A DNA stretch of 62,194 bases from an uncultured Burkholderiales bacterium. Lineage in GTDB: Bacteria > Pseudomonadota > Gammaproteobacteria > Burkholderiales > Burkholderiaceae_C. The stretch spans positions 1 through 62,194 of the forward strand of contig CAITHK010000274.1 in assembly GCA_903892175.1 (NCBI GenBank), written 5' to 3'. The notes below the pieces were generated by a model that was not told where the DNA came from, did no database searches, and saw only the letters and a list, made by a program, of their open reading frames with translations. This document shows, in pieces, positions 33,621-42,292 of the stretch; the stretch's first letter is position 1; each line of letters opens with the position of its first letter. The translations under genes were made by a program, and so were the position numbers.

Positions 33621-34892
33621 TCACTGCGTCAACGCCAAACCCGAGGCGACCCCACCCATCAGGTCTCCCTCGATCATGTCAACGTTTTTGAAACGCGCTT
33701 GCAGCGCCTGCTGGAAAGGTTTCAAAGCGCAAGAGCCGCCCGTCAGGTAAATGGTGTCAAGGCCATTGTCGCCCAGTCCCGCAAGGTGAACGCATTCACT
33801 GGCGCAGTTCACAACGCGTGCCAGCAAACTGTTCAGATGCGCTTGCATGTCGGCCACACTCAGCGGCGCCAACAAACCCGGTTCAATGCAAGACATATGG
33901 ATGGTTGTGTCAGCGCCTTGTTGGGAGCCGCGAATTTTGGCTTGTTCCACTTCGTGTGCGATGTGGTGACCCTGGCGTTCAGTCAGCACCCGCATCAAGC
34001 GGCGGTGCAAGGACTCGTCGCTGTAATTGGTGCGCAAGGCCTGCGCTTGTGCCAAGGCGCGGGGCTGGTAAAGCCAATGAACCAGGTGCCAACTGGACAA
34101 GTCAAAGAACACGCGGTTGGGCACCTCTCGCTGTTGAGCACCCAAGTGTCGAAAGCCCAGCAAAGGCATGACGTGTTCGAGGCTGAGCTGTTGGTCAAAA
34201 TCAGTGCCGCCAATGTGCACACCACGGGTGGCCAGCACATCGGCGCTGCGATCTGCATGCCCCATGCGGTGGGGACCCAAACGCACCACGGTGAAGTCTG
34301 AGGTGCCCCCGCCAATGTCGGCCACCAACACCACCCGCTCACGCGTCAGGCGACGCTCGTAGTCGAGTGCCGCTGCAATCGGCTCTAGCTGAAACGACAC
34401 ATCCTCAAATCCCACCGAGTGTGCGGCTTGAAGCAATGACGCTTGTGCTTGCGCATCGCGCACAGGGTCATCGTCGACAAAATGCACAGGACGCCCCATC
34501 ACCACGCGTCTCGGTGGCGCACCCAGCGTCTGCGTGGCGCGCTCTTGCAGCATGGCCAAGAAGGTGGCAATGATGTCTTGAAAGCTGATCTGACGGTGGT
34601 TGACCACCGTGGTCTCTTGCAACAGGGCACTGCCCAGCAGGCTTTTGAGCGAGCGCATCAAGCGACCCTCGGTGCCTTCGAGGTAATGGGTGATCGCATC
34701 CCGGCCAAAGTGTGTGCTGTCGGCTTCGGCGTTGTAAAACACAGCCGTTGGAATGGCCGTGGCTTCGCCTTCTAGCTGCAAAAGTTGTGCGACACCCTTG
34801 TTTGGGGCCCAAGCCATGGCGGAGTTGGAAGTGCCAAAGTCGATGCCAAGTGTGCTTGGGCGAGAAAGAGTCATAGGCGTAGAGCGGTTCAT
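33621..34892 (-). CDS. Hsp70-like chaperone/ATPase (YegD type)
   Basis: 423 residues from the ATG at 34892; a second in-frame ATG at 34874 would remove six residues. The actin/Hsp70 ATPase fold is evident from GIDFGTSNSAMAW (phosphate 1), LEPIAAALDYE (connect 1) and VLVADIGGGTSDFTVV (phosphate 2), plus YLTGGSCALKPF (adenosine). There is no substrate-binding domain after residue ~420, the trait of YegD-type proteins. Client and function are unknown. It follows the ParA-like gene on the same strand (85-bp gap). Confidence 0.88.
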   Translation of the reverse strand: MNRSTPMTLSRPSTLGIDFGTSNSAMAWAPNKGVAQLLQLEGEATAIPTAVFYNAEADSTHFGRDAITHYLEGTEGRLMRSLKSLLGSALLQETTVVNHRQISFQDIIATFLAMLQERATQTLGAPPRRVVMGRPVHFVDDDPVRDAQAQASLLQAAHSVGFEDVSFQLEPIAAALDYERRLTRERVVLVADIGGGTSDFTVVRLGPHRMGHADRSADVLATRGVHIGGTDFDQQLSLEHVMPLLGFRHLGAQQREVPNRVFFDLSSWHLVHWLYQPRALAQAQALRTNYSDESLHRRLMRVLTERQGHHIAHEVEQAKIRGSQQGADTTIHMSCIEPGLLAPLSVADMQAHLNSLLARVVNCASECVHLAGLGDNGLDTIYLTGGSCALKPFQQALQARFKNVDMIEGDLMGGVASGLALTQ

Positions 34893-34977
34893 CCGCCAAT
34901 TGTCAGGTCCAAACTCACCCGCCATATGTCGCCGCGCTTCACCCAGCGAGCGCCTTATCGTCCGTGTGTCTCAAGTT

Positions 34978-35682
34978 TCAGGGCAAGGGCAGGCTGTCAA
35001 ACATGTCGTAGGTTTTCTTCAACCAATTTTTGACGCGTTGGCGCTCAAGCAGCCCCAAGGCGTCGTCGCCGCTGGGGTGGTTGAGTGCGGCCCAAAAGCT
35101 GGCGTTTTGGCGGTCAATTTTGCGCATGCTGGCTTCTTGCAACTGACCCAGCGACACCACGCGTGCGCCGAATTGCAAAGCGCGTGCCATGGCGTTGGAT
35201 TGCTCCAGTTGCGAAAAGTCACTGCCACGTCCCAGGTTTTTGACAACCACATAGTTGGGGCCTGAACCATAGGTGTCGACGAGTTTGCCCAGCATGTCTA
35301 CCGAGTCTTTGCCATCGTCGGCGATGTGCCAGAAGTTGACGGTCACGCCCATGTCGGCCATGACGGCAAACAAGTCGGAATCTTTGACCCAGCGCGCCAA
35401 CGGTGCGGCGGTTTGCGCGGCCAAGTCCACGATCACGCTTTGCATTTTTCCTGCAAACGACGTTTCAAGTGCAGCGGCAATCAAGTCCAGCTCTTCATAG
35501 CTGTCGATGACGACCGGAGACGCAAAGTCTTCGTAAAAACGAATGAAAGAGGTGTGTGAACGATCGGTGTCAAAGCCGGTGAACAGGGCATTTTTGTCGA
35601 TGAAGTATTGCGCCAAGACCCGTGCAACGACGGACTTGCCCACGCCGCCTTTTTCGCCGCCGATGAAATTGAGTGAACTCAT
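34978..35682 (-). CDS. ParA/MinD-superfamily nucleotide-binding protein
   Basis: 234 residues with a deviant Walker A motif GGEKGGVGKSVV (KGGVGKS at residues 11-17), then GFDTDRSHTSF and a central VIVDLAAQT strand, as in ParA-type and mobilisation-linked P-loop ATPases. No ParB or centromere-like partner is nearby, so chromosome partition seems unlikely; proteins like this often handle localisation of a neighbouring complex. The start ATG is at 35682 with the peptide-operon regulatory region upstream on the other strand. Confidence 0.85.
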   Translation of the reverse strand: MSSLNFIGGEKGGVGKSVVARVLAQYFIDKNALFTGFDTDRSHTSFIRFYEDFASPVVIDSYEELDLIAAALETSFAGKMQSVIVDLAAQTAAPLARWVKDSDLFAVMADMGVTVNFWHIADDGKDSVDMLGKLVDTYGSGPNYVVVKNLGRGSDFSQLEQSNAMARALQFGARVVSLGQLQEASMRKIDRQNASFWAALNHPSGDDALGLLERQRVKNWLKKTYDMFDSLPLP

Positions 35683-35868
35683 GGTTGTTCTTTGTTCAGT
35701 GAGGTGATTGACAAGCGAGATTGCTTGCCAATGAGTTTAAGCCAGCAAGAAGCGTGCGCAGCACATGTGCGCTGGCACGCCCCTCACGTGATGCACGCGT
35801 TCGCGAATCAAAGTCCTGGATCCTCCCCAGTTGTGTGCGAGCGGCCTTGTTGCGCGCTGAATTGGTGC

Positions 35869-35882
35869 GATTGCATGCAATC
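35869..35882. promoter_or_regulatory. Palindromic operator-like site 1 (GATTGCATGCAATC)
   Basis: A 14-bp perfect palindrome in the 366-base gap between the ParA-like gene and the peptide operon. The core TTGCATGCAA recurs at 35987-35996 and 36006-36015. Its centre is 116 bp from that of site 2, close to eleven helical turns, compatible with looping. The rest of the gap shows no gene that I can support. Confidence 0.6.
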
Positions 35883-35986
35883 TCGTCGTCTTGTAAGGAG
35901 GCATTTGAAGGTTCCTTCGGTTCAACCCGTGGATACAAATATGGATTTCTCCTTTCAAAACATGGGTTTGCAAAAAACATGAGCTG

Positions 35987-35996
35987 TTGCATGCAA
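35987..35996. promoter_or_regulatory. Palindromic operator-like site 2 (TTGCATGCAA)
   Basis: A 10-bp perfect palindrome, 53 bp before the ATG of the peptide-binding protein gene. It is 19 bp centre to centre from site 3, so two dimers of a regulator could bind side by side. FCD-type GntR regulators commonly bind short palindromes such as TTGTATACAA, and a GntR gene lies in this operon. Confidence 0.6.
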
Positions 35997-36004
35997 GTTG
36001 GCAC

Positions 36005-36016
36005 ATTGCATGCAAT
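36005..36016. promoter_or_regulatory. Palindromic operator-like site 3 (ATTGCATGCAAT)
   Basis: A 12-bp perfect palindrome sharing the core of sites 1 and 2, 33 bp before the ATG at 36049. Binding here would overlap the probable promoter or early transcript and so repress the peptide/GGT operon. Confidence 0.6.
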
Positions 36017-36048
36017 CACGCAGCTGTCTTTTCACATTGGAGCCCCAC

Positions 36049-37662
36049 ATGAAATTTGTCCCTCAGCAACTGCCGCACTGGTTGGTTGCCTTGCCCATTG
36101 CTTTGGCATTGCACGCAGGCGTGCAGGCTGAGACGGTCGCCCGCTATGGCATTTCCATGGCCGACATTCCTTTGACCACCGGCCAGCCTGACCGTGGCGC
36201 AGGTGCTTACCAATTCACGGGCCACACCATTTATGACCCGCTGGTGGCCTGGGAGGCCAACATCGGCACACGCCCCGGCAAGCTGGTGCCCGGCTTGGCC
36301 AGTGCCTGGAAGGCTGATGCCAAAGACCCCAAAAAATGGCTATTCACGCTGCGCAAAGGTGTGAAGTTTCACGACGGCTCTGACTTCAAAGCCGACGCGG
36401 TGGTGTGGAACTTGGACAAGGTCTTGTCCGACAAGTCGCCCCAGTTCGATGCCAAGCAAAGCGCGCAAGTGCGCCCACGCATTCCGTCCATCGCGTCGTA
36501 CCGCGTGGTCGACGAGTACACGGTGGAGATCACCACCAAAGACGTGGATGCCTTGTTTCCGTACCAGTTGCCCTGGTTCCTGATCTCTAGCCCCGCGCAG
36601 TGGGACAAGCTGGGTCGCGACTGGAGCAAAGTGGCCAGCCAGCCCTCGGGCACGGGTCCCTTCAAGCTCGACAAATTGGTGGCGCGTGAGCGTGCTGACT
36701 TGGTCAAGAACGCCGCCTACTGGGACAAGACCCGCATGGCCAAGACCGACCGCATTGTGTTGGTGCCGATTCCCGATGCCATGACCCGTGCCAATGCCTT
36801 GCTCAACGGGCAGGTCGACATCATTGAAACGCCACCCCCTGATGTGCTGCCTCAGCTCAAAAGCTCGGGCTTCAAGATCGTGCAAAACGTCACGCCGCAT
36901 GTGTGGCCTTACCACTTCTCCACGCTGCCCGGTTCACCCTGGACCGATGTGCGTGTGCGCAAAGCCGCCAACTTGGCGATTGACCGCGACGCCATCGTCA
37001 AGCTGCTCAACGGTTTGGCCACACCCGCCAAAGGTCAGCTCGACAGCACCAGCCCCTGGTTTGGCAAGCCTGCTTTCAAGATCACCTATGACGTGAAAAC
37101 TGCCAAGGCCTTGATGGCACAAGCCGGTTACAGCCCTGCCAAACCGCTCAAGGCCAAAGTGATCATTGCGCAAGGTGGCACCGGTCAAATGTTGTCGTTG
37201 CCGATGAACGAGTTCATCCAGCAAAGCTTGGCTGAAATTGGTATTCAGTTGGAGTTTGAAGTGGTGGAGTTGGAGAACCTCTACCTGCACTGGCGCAGTG
37301 GCGCCAAGGCCGACATGAACGCTGGCAAGGGAATCACCGCCATCAACTTAGGCTATGTGACGGCCGATCCGTTTTATGCCATCACGCGTTTTGTGGACAG
37401 CCGCTACATCGCGCCCAACGGCGTGAACTGGGGCGGCTACAACAACCCCAAGGTGGACGGTGCCATCGACACGATTCGCAAGAACTTTGACACCAAGATC
37501 CAAGACAAGCTGTTGGCCGAGATTCACGAAACCATGGTGGACGAGGCTTTGATGCTGTGGGTGGTGCACGACACCAACCCGCACGCCATGTCTGCCAAAG
37601 TGAAAGAGTTTGTGCAAGCGCAACACTGGTTCCAAGACCTCACCACCATCCGCATGCCTTAA
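36049..37662 (+). CDS. Peptide-type ABC substrate-binding protein (SBP_bac_5)
   Basis: 537 residues from the ATG at 36049. It has a signal peptide ending AGVQA, then the family 5 receptor pattern: TGHTIYDPLVAWEA, PGLASAWKADAKDPKKWLFTLRKGVKFHDGSDFKADAVVWNLDK (the KFHDG motif), and SGTGPFKLDKLV. Such receptors bind di/oligopeptides, glutathione or related compounds. It begins a six-gene, tightly packed operon with two permeases, two ATPases, a GntR regulator and a GGT-like enzyme, so a gamma-glutamyl compound is a reasonable guess for the ligand. Confidence 0.93.
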   Translation: MKFVPQQLPHWLVALPIALALHAGVQAETVARYGISMADIPLTTGQPDRGAGAYQFTGHTIYDPLVAWEANIGTRPGKLVPGLASAWKADAKDPKKWLFTLRKGVKFHDGSDFKADAVVWNLDKVLSDKSPQFDAKQSAQVRPRIPSIASYRVVDEYTVEITTKDVDALFPYQLPWFLISSPAQWDKLGRDWSKVASQPSGTGPFKLDKLVARERADLVKNAAYWDKTRMAKTDRIVLVPIPDAMTRANALLNGQVDIIETPPPDVLPQLKSSGFKIVQNVTPHVWPYHFSTLPGSPWTDVRVRKAANLAIDRDAIVKLLNGLATPAKGQLDSTSPWFGKPAFKITYDVKTAKALMAQAGYSPAKPLKAKVIIAQGGTGQMLSLPMNEFIQQSLAEIGIQLEFEVVELENLYLHWRSGAKADMNAGKGITAINLGYVTADPFYAITRFVDSRYIAPNGVNWGGYNNPKVDGAIDTIRKNFDTKIQDKLLAEIHETMVDEALMLWVVHDTNPHAMSAKVKEFVQAQHWFQDLTTIRMP

Positions 37663-38616
37663 ATGTTGACGTACTTCCTCAAGCGTCTGTTGTACGCATT
37701 GCCCATCGCGCTCAGCGTCACCGTGGTGTCGTTCATGTTGGTGTACTTGGCGCCGGGCGACCCGCTCAACGCCATTGCCCCTGCTGACGCACCGGCTGAC
37801 GTGATCGAAGCCCTCAAGAGCGCCTACGGCCTAGACCGTCCGGTGCCAGTGCAATACGGCCTGTGGCTGTGGCGCGCGGTGCAGGGTGACTTGGGCACCT
37901 CCATCGCCTCAGGCCGTGCTGTGGCCACCGAGGTGCTGGGCGCGGTCAGCAACACCTTGGTCTTGGCCGGTGTGGCGGCGGGCCTGGGTGTGGTGGTGGG
38001 CTGTGTGTTGGGGGCGCTGGCGGGGTACAAGCATGGTGGCTGGGTGGACCGTGTGGCCACCTTGCTGTCGGTGGTGGGGGTGAGCATTCCCCACTACTGG
38101 CTGGGCCTGGTGTTGACGATTGTGTTTTCAATCTGGCTCGGCTGGTTCCCCGCCATGGGGGCCGGGCCGGGTGGGTCGTCGGAGTGGGTGTGGGACATTG
38201 CGCACCTGCGCCACTTGGTGTTGCCAGCCATCACCTTGTCGGTGATTCCGATGGGCATCATCACGCGCACCGTGCGCGCTTTGGTGGCCGACATGTTGGG
38301 CCAAGAGTTTGTGGTGGCCTTGCGCGCCCGTGGTTTGAGCGGCGTGGCTGTCTTCAAACACGTGGCCAAGAACACCGCGCCCACGGTGTTGGCGGTGGCT
38401 GGTTTGCAAGTGGGCTACCTGATGGGAGGCTCGATTTTGGTGGAGACGGTGTTTGCCTGGCCAGGCACAGGCTTCTTGTTGAATACCGCCATTTTTCAGC
38501 GCGACATGCCGCTGTTGCAAGGCACGATTTTGGTGTTGTGCATGTTCTTTGTCGTTTTGAATTTGTGTGTCGACATTCTTCAACCCTTGATTGACCCCCG
38601 CATGGGTCGCGGCTGA
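37663..38616 (+). CDS. Peptide-type ABC permease (DppB/GsiC class)
   Basis: 317 residues, six transmembrane helices. It starts MLTYFLKRLLYALPIALSVTVVSFMLVYLAPGDP, typical of DppB. The EAA-loop is around VALRARGLSGVAVFKHVAKNTAPTV. The ATG follows directly on the receptor stop. Together with the next gene it makes the heterodimeric channel. Confidence 0.95.
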   Translation: MLTYFLKRLLYALPIALSVTVVSFMLVYLAPGDPLNAIAPADAPADVIEALKSAYGLDRPVPVQYGLWLWRAVQGDLGTSIASGRAVATEVLGAVSNTLVLAGVAAGLGVVVGCVLGALAGYKHGGWVDRVATLLSVVGVSIPHYWLGLVLTIVFSIWLGWFPAMGAGPGGSSEWVWDIAHLRHLVLPAITLSVIPMGIITRTVRALVADMLGQEFVVALRARGLSGVAVFKHVAKNTAPTVLAVAGLQVGYLMGGSILVETVFAWPGTGFLLNTAIFQRDMPLLQGTILVLCMFFVVLNLCVDILQPLIDPRMGRG

Positions 38617-38626
38617 GGTGCGGGTC

Positions 38627-39493
38627 ATGACACAGACTGTTTCTTTGGCCCCCAGCCGCAGCTACTGGCATGTGGTGGGGCGTCAGTTGCGCCAAGACCC
38701 GGTGGCTCTGGCCAGTGCCTGCGTGCTGCTGTGCATTGTGTTGGCCGCTGTGCTGGCACCTTGGTTGGCACCGGCGGACCCGTTCAAGGCCAGCATGATG
38801 CGTCGCCTGTTGCCCGTGGGCAGCCCGGGCTACCTGTTGGGCACCGACGAGTTGGGGCGCGACATGTTGACGCGCCTGATGTACGGCGGGCGCTTGTCCT
38901 TGCTGATGGGCGTGGTGCCGGTGCTGGCCGCGTTTGGCATTGGTGCCTCGATCGGTTTGTTTGCGGGTTATGTGGGCGGGCGCGTCAATATGGTGATCAT
39001 GCGTGCGCTGGATGTGTTTTATGCCTTCCCCTCGGTGTTGCTGGCCGTGGCCATCTCGGGCGCTTTGGGGCCAGGCATGAGCAACAGCCTGATTGCCTTG
39101 ACCCTGGTGTTTGTGCCGCAGGTGGTGCGAGTGGCCGAGAGCGTGACCACGCAGGTGCGACAGCTTGACTACATCGAGGCCGCGCGCATGAGTGGGGCCA
39201 GCGCTTTCTCCATCATCCGCGTGCATGTGCTGGGCAATGTGCTCGGGCCTGTGTTTGTGTATGCCACGGGCTTGCTGAGCGTGAGCATGATCTTGGCCTC
39301 GGGCCTGTCGTTTCTGGGCTTGGGCGTCAAGCCGCCTGAGCCCGAGTGGGGCCTGATGCTCAACACCTTGCGCTCAGCCATTTACAACAACCCTTGGGTG
39401 GCGGCGCTGCCGGGCTTGCTCATCTTCATCACCTCCATCGCGTTCAACCTGTTGGCCGATGGCGTGCGTTCAGCCATGGACATTCGCAAATGA
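38627..39493 (+). CDS. Peptide-type ABC permease (DppC/GsiD class)
   Basis: 288 residues from the ATG at 38627. The N-terminal segment runs RQLRQDPVALASACVLLCIVLAAVLAPWLAP, followed by LLGTDELGRDMLTRLMYGGRLSLLMG, the hallmark of DppC/OppC proteins. The EAA loop is YIEAARMSGASAFSIIRVHVLGNVLGPV. Its stop overlaps the start of the first ATPase gene by 4 bp. Confidence 0.95.
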   Translation: MTQTVSLAPSRSYWHVVGRQLRQDPVALASACVLLCIVLAAVLAPWLAPADPFKASMMRRLLPVGSPGYLLGTDELGRDMLTRLMYGGRLSLLMGVVPVLAAFGIGASIGLFAGYVGGRVNMVIMRALDVFYAFPSVLLAVAISGALGPGMSNSLIALTLVFVPQVVRVAESVTTQVRQLDYIEAARMSGASAFSIIRVHVLGNVLGPVFVYATGLLSVSMILASGLSFLGLGVKPPEPEWGLMLNTLRSAIYNNPWVAALPGLLIFITSIAFNLLADGVRSAMDIRK

Positions 39494-40611
39494 CCGATTC
39501 AGCTTCTCTTGCCTTGACGCCCCAAGACCGGGGCGGGCCAGCCCAGCCCTTGCTGGTGGTGCGTGATTTGAAAAAACACTTTCCCGTGCGTGCTGACTTG
39601 TTCTCGCGTGAGCGCAAGTTTGTGCATGCGGTGGACGGTGTGAGCTTTTCGGTGGCCAAGGGCAAGACCCTGGGCATCGTCGGCGAGTCGGGCTGCGGCA
39701 AGTCCACCACCGCGCGCTTGATCGCACGCTTGATGGCCCCTGACAGCGGCAGCATGGTGTTTGACGGTGACGGTGTGGCCGAGTACGGCGGCATTGCCTT
39801 GAAGGAGTTTCGCCGCAATTTGCAAATGGTGTTTCAAGACTCGTTTGCCTCGCTCAACCCACGCTTGACGATTGGCGAGACCATTGCCTATGGACCGCAG
39901 GTGCATGGCATGCCCGCCGGATTAGCCACCCAAGAAGCGCGGGCCTTGTTGGCACGGGTGGGCTTAGAGCCTGACCAATTTGCCTCGCGTTATCCGCACG
40001 AGTTGTCGGGCGGTCAACGCCAGCGCGTCAACATTGCGCGGGCCTTGGCGTTTCATCCGCGCTTGGTGATCTTGGACGAGTCGGTGGCAGCACTCGACAA
40101 GTCGGTGCAAGCGCAGGTGTTGAACTTGTTGCAAGAACTCAAGGCCGAGCGGCAGTTGACCTATTTGTTCATCTCGCACGACCTGCATGTGGTGCACTAC
40201 ATTAGCGACGATGTGATGGTGATGTACTTGGGCCAAGTGGTTGAAAAAGGCCCGGTCGAGCGCATTTACGGCCAGGCGGCGCATCCCTACACCCGTGCTT
40301 TGCTGTCGGCTGTGCCGTCGATGGACCCGAGTCACCGCACGCAACGTTCGCCGCTCACGGGCGACCCACCCAACCCCATCAACCCGCCCAGTGGCTGCCG
40401 CTTTCGCGACCGCTGCCCGCATGCGCAAGCCGTGTGCGAGGCACAAACCCCTGCACTGATGGCCGTGCACCAGCTCGACACCCACACCGTGGCCTGCCAC
40501 ATGAACGACCCGCGCTCGGGCCACACCGAGGCCCACGCGCTGGTGCATGACCGGATGCACGCGCCTGTGCATCAGTCCGCGCATTCGGCTGAGCAGGAGG
40601 TGTCGGTATGA
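39490..40611 (+). CDS. Oligopeptide-type ABC ATPase (OppF/DppF class)
   Basis: 373 residues from the ATG at 39490. Walker A is GESGCGKST, the signature LSGGQRQRVNIARAL, Walker B LVILDESVAALDKSV and the H-loop FISHDLH. It has the DESVAALD variant of Walker B typical of OppF. The Cys-rich C-terminal oligopeptide-transporter segment (SGCRFRDRCPHAQAVCE) may bind an iron-sulfur cluster as in DppD/F. An extra His-rich tail (about the last 45 residues) is unusual. Confidence 0.94.
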   Translation: MTDSASLALTPQDRGGPAQPLLVVRDLKKHFPVRADLFSRERKFVHAVDGVSFSVAKGKTLGIVGESGCGKSTTARLIARLMAPDSGSMVFDGDGVAEYGGIALKEFRRNLQMVFQDSFASLNPRLTIGETIAYGPQVHGMPAGLATQEARALLARVGLEPDQFASRYPHELSGGQRQRVNIARALAFHPRLVILDESVAALDKSVQAQVLNLLQELKAERQLTYLFISHDLHVVHYISDDVMVMYLGQVVEKGPVERIYGQAAHPYTRALLSAVPSMDPSHRTQRSPLTGDPPNPINPPSGCRFRDRCPHAQAVCEAQTPALMAVHQLDTHTVACHMNDPRSGHTEAHALVHDRMHAPVHQSAHSAEQEVSV

Positions 40612-41585
40612 CCCGCCCATTGGTGTCGGTGCAAAACCTCAACGTGCACTTCACCGGTCACCGTAAAGCCCATGCGCTGAGCGATGTGAGTTTTGAGTTG
40701 GCGCAGGGCGAGGTGCTGGGCTTGCTGGGTGAATCTGGCTCGGGCAAAAGCGTGACCTTGCGCACCTTGCTGCGCCTGCACCCCGAGCGCACCACCCAGG
40801 TCACGGGCCAGGTGACGGTGGCCGGTCACGACGTGTTGGGGCTGCAAGGTCGCGCACTCGACGCTTACCGAGGCGGTGTGGCGTCGATGGTGTTTCAAGA
40901 ACCCGGCTTGGCGTTTGACCCGGTCTACACCATCGGCCAGCAAATGGTGCAAGCCATTCAGGCCCACGACGCGGTGGACCGAAAAACGGCTCAACACCAA
41001 GCCTTGCAGATGTTGGAGCGGGTACAAATTCCGCAAGCGCGCCGCCGTTTGGATGCCTACCCACACGAGCTGTCGGGCGGCATGCGCCAACGCGCCATGA
41101 TTGCCCTGGCCCTGGTGTGTCGCCCCCAGTTGCTGCTGGCCGACGAGCCCACCACGGCCTTGGATGCGACGGTGCAAATTCAAATCTTGCTGCTCTTGCG
41201 CGAGTTGCAGCAAGAGACCGGCATGTCGGTGATTTTTGTCACCCACGACATTGGCGCAGCGATTGAAGTGGCCGACCGCATCGCCGTGATGTACGCAGGG
41301 CGTGTGGTCGAGCAAGGCGATGTGGCACAGGTGGTGAACCACCCCGGCCACCCCTACACCGCAGGCCTCTTGGCGTCCACCGTGAGTGCTGCCAACCGGG
41401 GCCAGCCGCTGGTGGCGGTGCCGGGCTCACCGCCCGATTTGACGGCGCTGCCGCCCGGTTGCAGCTTTGCCCCGCGCTGCGCCCATGTGCAAGACCCGTG
41501 TTTGACGCAGCGCCCTACGTTGCAAGCCCAGGGGGCGAGTGCCTTGGCGTGCTGGCATCCGATGACACAGGTGAGCGCAGGATGA
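40608..41585 (+). CDS. Oligopeptide-type ABC ATPase (OppD/DppD class)
   Basis: 325 residues. Walker [11 protein letters not shown], signature [15 protein letters not shown], Walker [17 protein letters not shown]-loop FVTHDIG and the C-terminal Cys segment ([16 protein letters not shown]) are all present. It overlaps both flanking genes by 4 bp and pairs with the preceding ATPase to drive import. Confidence 0.95.
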   Translation: MTRPLVSVQNLNVHFTGHRKAHALSDVSFELAQGEVLGLLGESGSGKSVTLRTLLRLHPERTTQVTGQVTVAGHDVLGLQGRALDAYRGGVASMVFQEPGLAFDPVYTIGQQMVQAIQAHDAVDRKTAQHQALQMLERVQIPQARRRLDAYPHELSGGMRQRAMIALALVCRPQLLLADEPTTALDATVQIQILLLLRELQQETGMSVIFVTHDIGAAIEVADRIAVMYAGRVVEQGDVAQVVNHPGHPYTAGLLASTVSAANRGQPLVAVPGSPPDLTALPPGCSFAPRCAHVQDPCLTQRPTLQAQGASALACWHPMTQVSAG

Positions 41586-42292
41586 GTTTGGCCGAACACC
41601 ACGTGACCCGCAGCCGTGGCGGTTTGAGCGACGAGGTGTGTCGCCAGATTGCCGACGACATTGTGCTGGGCAGTTTTGCGCCCGGTGTGCGTTTGGACGA
41701 GGCCATGTTGGCCGCGCGCTTTAAGGTGTCGCGCACGCCAGTGCGCGAAGCTTTGAAACAACTCGCCACCACAGGTTTGGTGGTGTATCGACCCAACCGA
41801 GGGTCTGTGGTGGCCGAGGTCACGCCCAGCCAACTGGACCAAATGTTTGAAGCGATTGGCGAGTTGGAAGCCGCCTGCGCCCGCCATGCCGCAGCCCGCA
41901 TGACAGAGACCGAACGCAATGCCTTGTGTCAGGTGCATGCCCAGGCACGTGTAGCCATGCAAGCGGGGGACGCTGACCAGTACGACGAATTGAACCGTGC
42001 TTTGCACAGCATCATCATTCGCGGTTGCCACAACCCCACCTTGATTGATTTGGCCACCGGTTTGCGCCATCGCATTTCCACCTTCAGGCGTACCCAGTTT
42101 TTGAATTTAGAGCGCATGGCCGAGTCGTTCGAAGAGCACTCGGTCATCGTGGAGGCTTTGCTGTCACGCGACGCGGTGACGTGTTACCGTGAAATGCGAA
42201 GCCATTTGTTGTTTGCCCGCAGTGCGGCTGCGCGTGTGCTTTCGGCGCACAACGCTGCTGTCAGTGCGGAACCTACCTGGAGTCCTGTATGA
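41582..42292 (+). CDS. GntR/FCD-family regulator of the peptide operon
   Basis: 236 residues from the ATG at 41582, overlapping the ATPase stop by 4 bp. The winged helix-turn-helix is near residues 20-75 (GVRLDEAMLAARFKVSRTPVREALKQLATTGLVVYRPNRG), then an FCD helical effector domain with HS/HH metal ligands. FCD regulators typically bind the promoter of their own operon, so the three TTGCATGCAA palindromes upstream of 36049 are natural targets. The inducer is probably a transported compound. Confidence 0.88.
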   Translation: MSLAEHHVTRSRGGLSDEVCRQIADDIVLGSFAPGVRLDEAMLAARFKVSRTPVREALKQLATTGLVVYRPNRGSVVAEVTPSQLDQMFEAIGELEAACARHAAARMTETERNALCQVHAQARVAMQAGDADQYDELNRALHSIIIRGCHNPTLIDLATGLRHRISTFRRTQFLNLERMAESFEEHSVIVEALLSRDAVTCYREMRSHLLFARSAAARVLSAHNAAVSAEPTWSPV

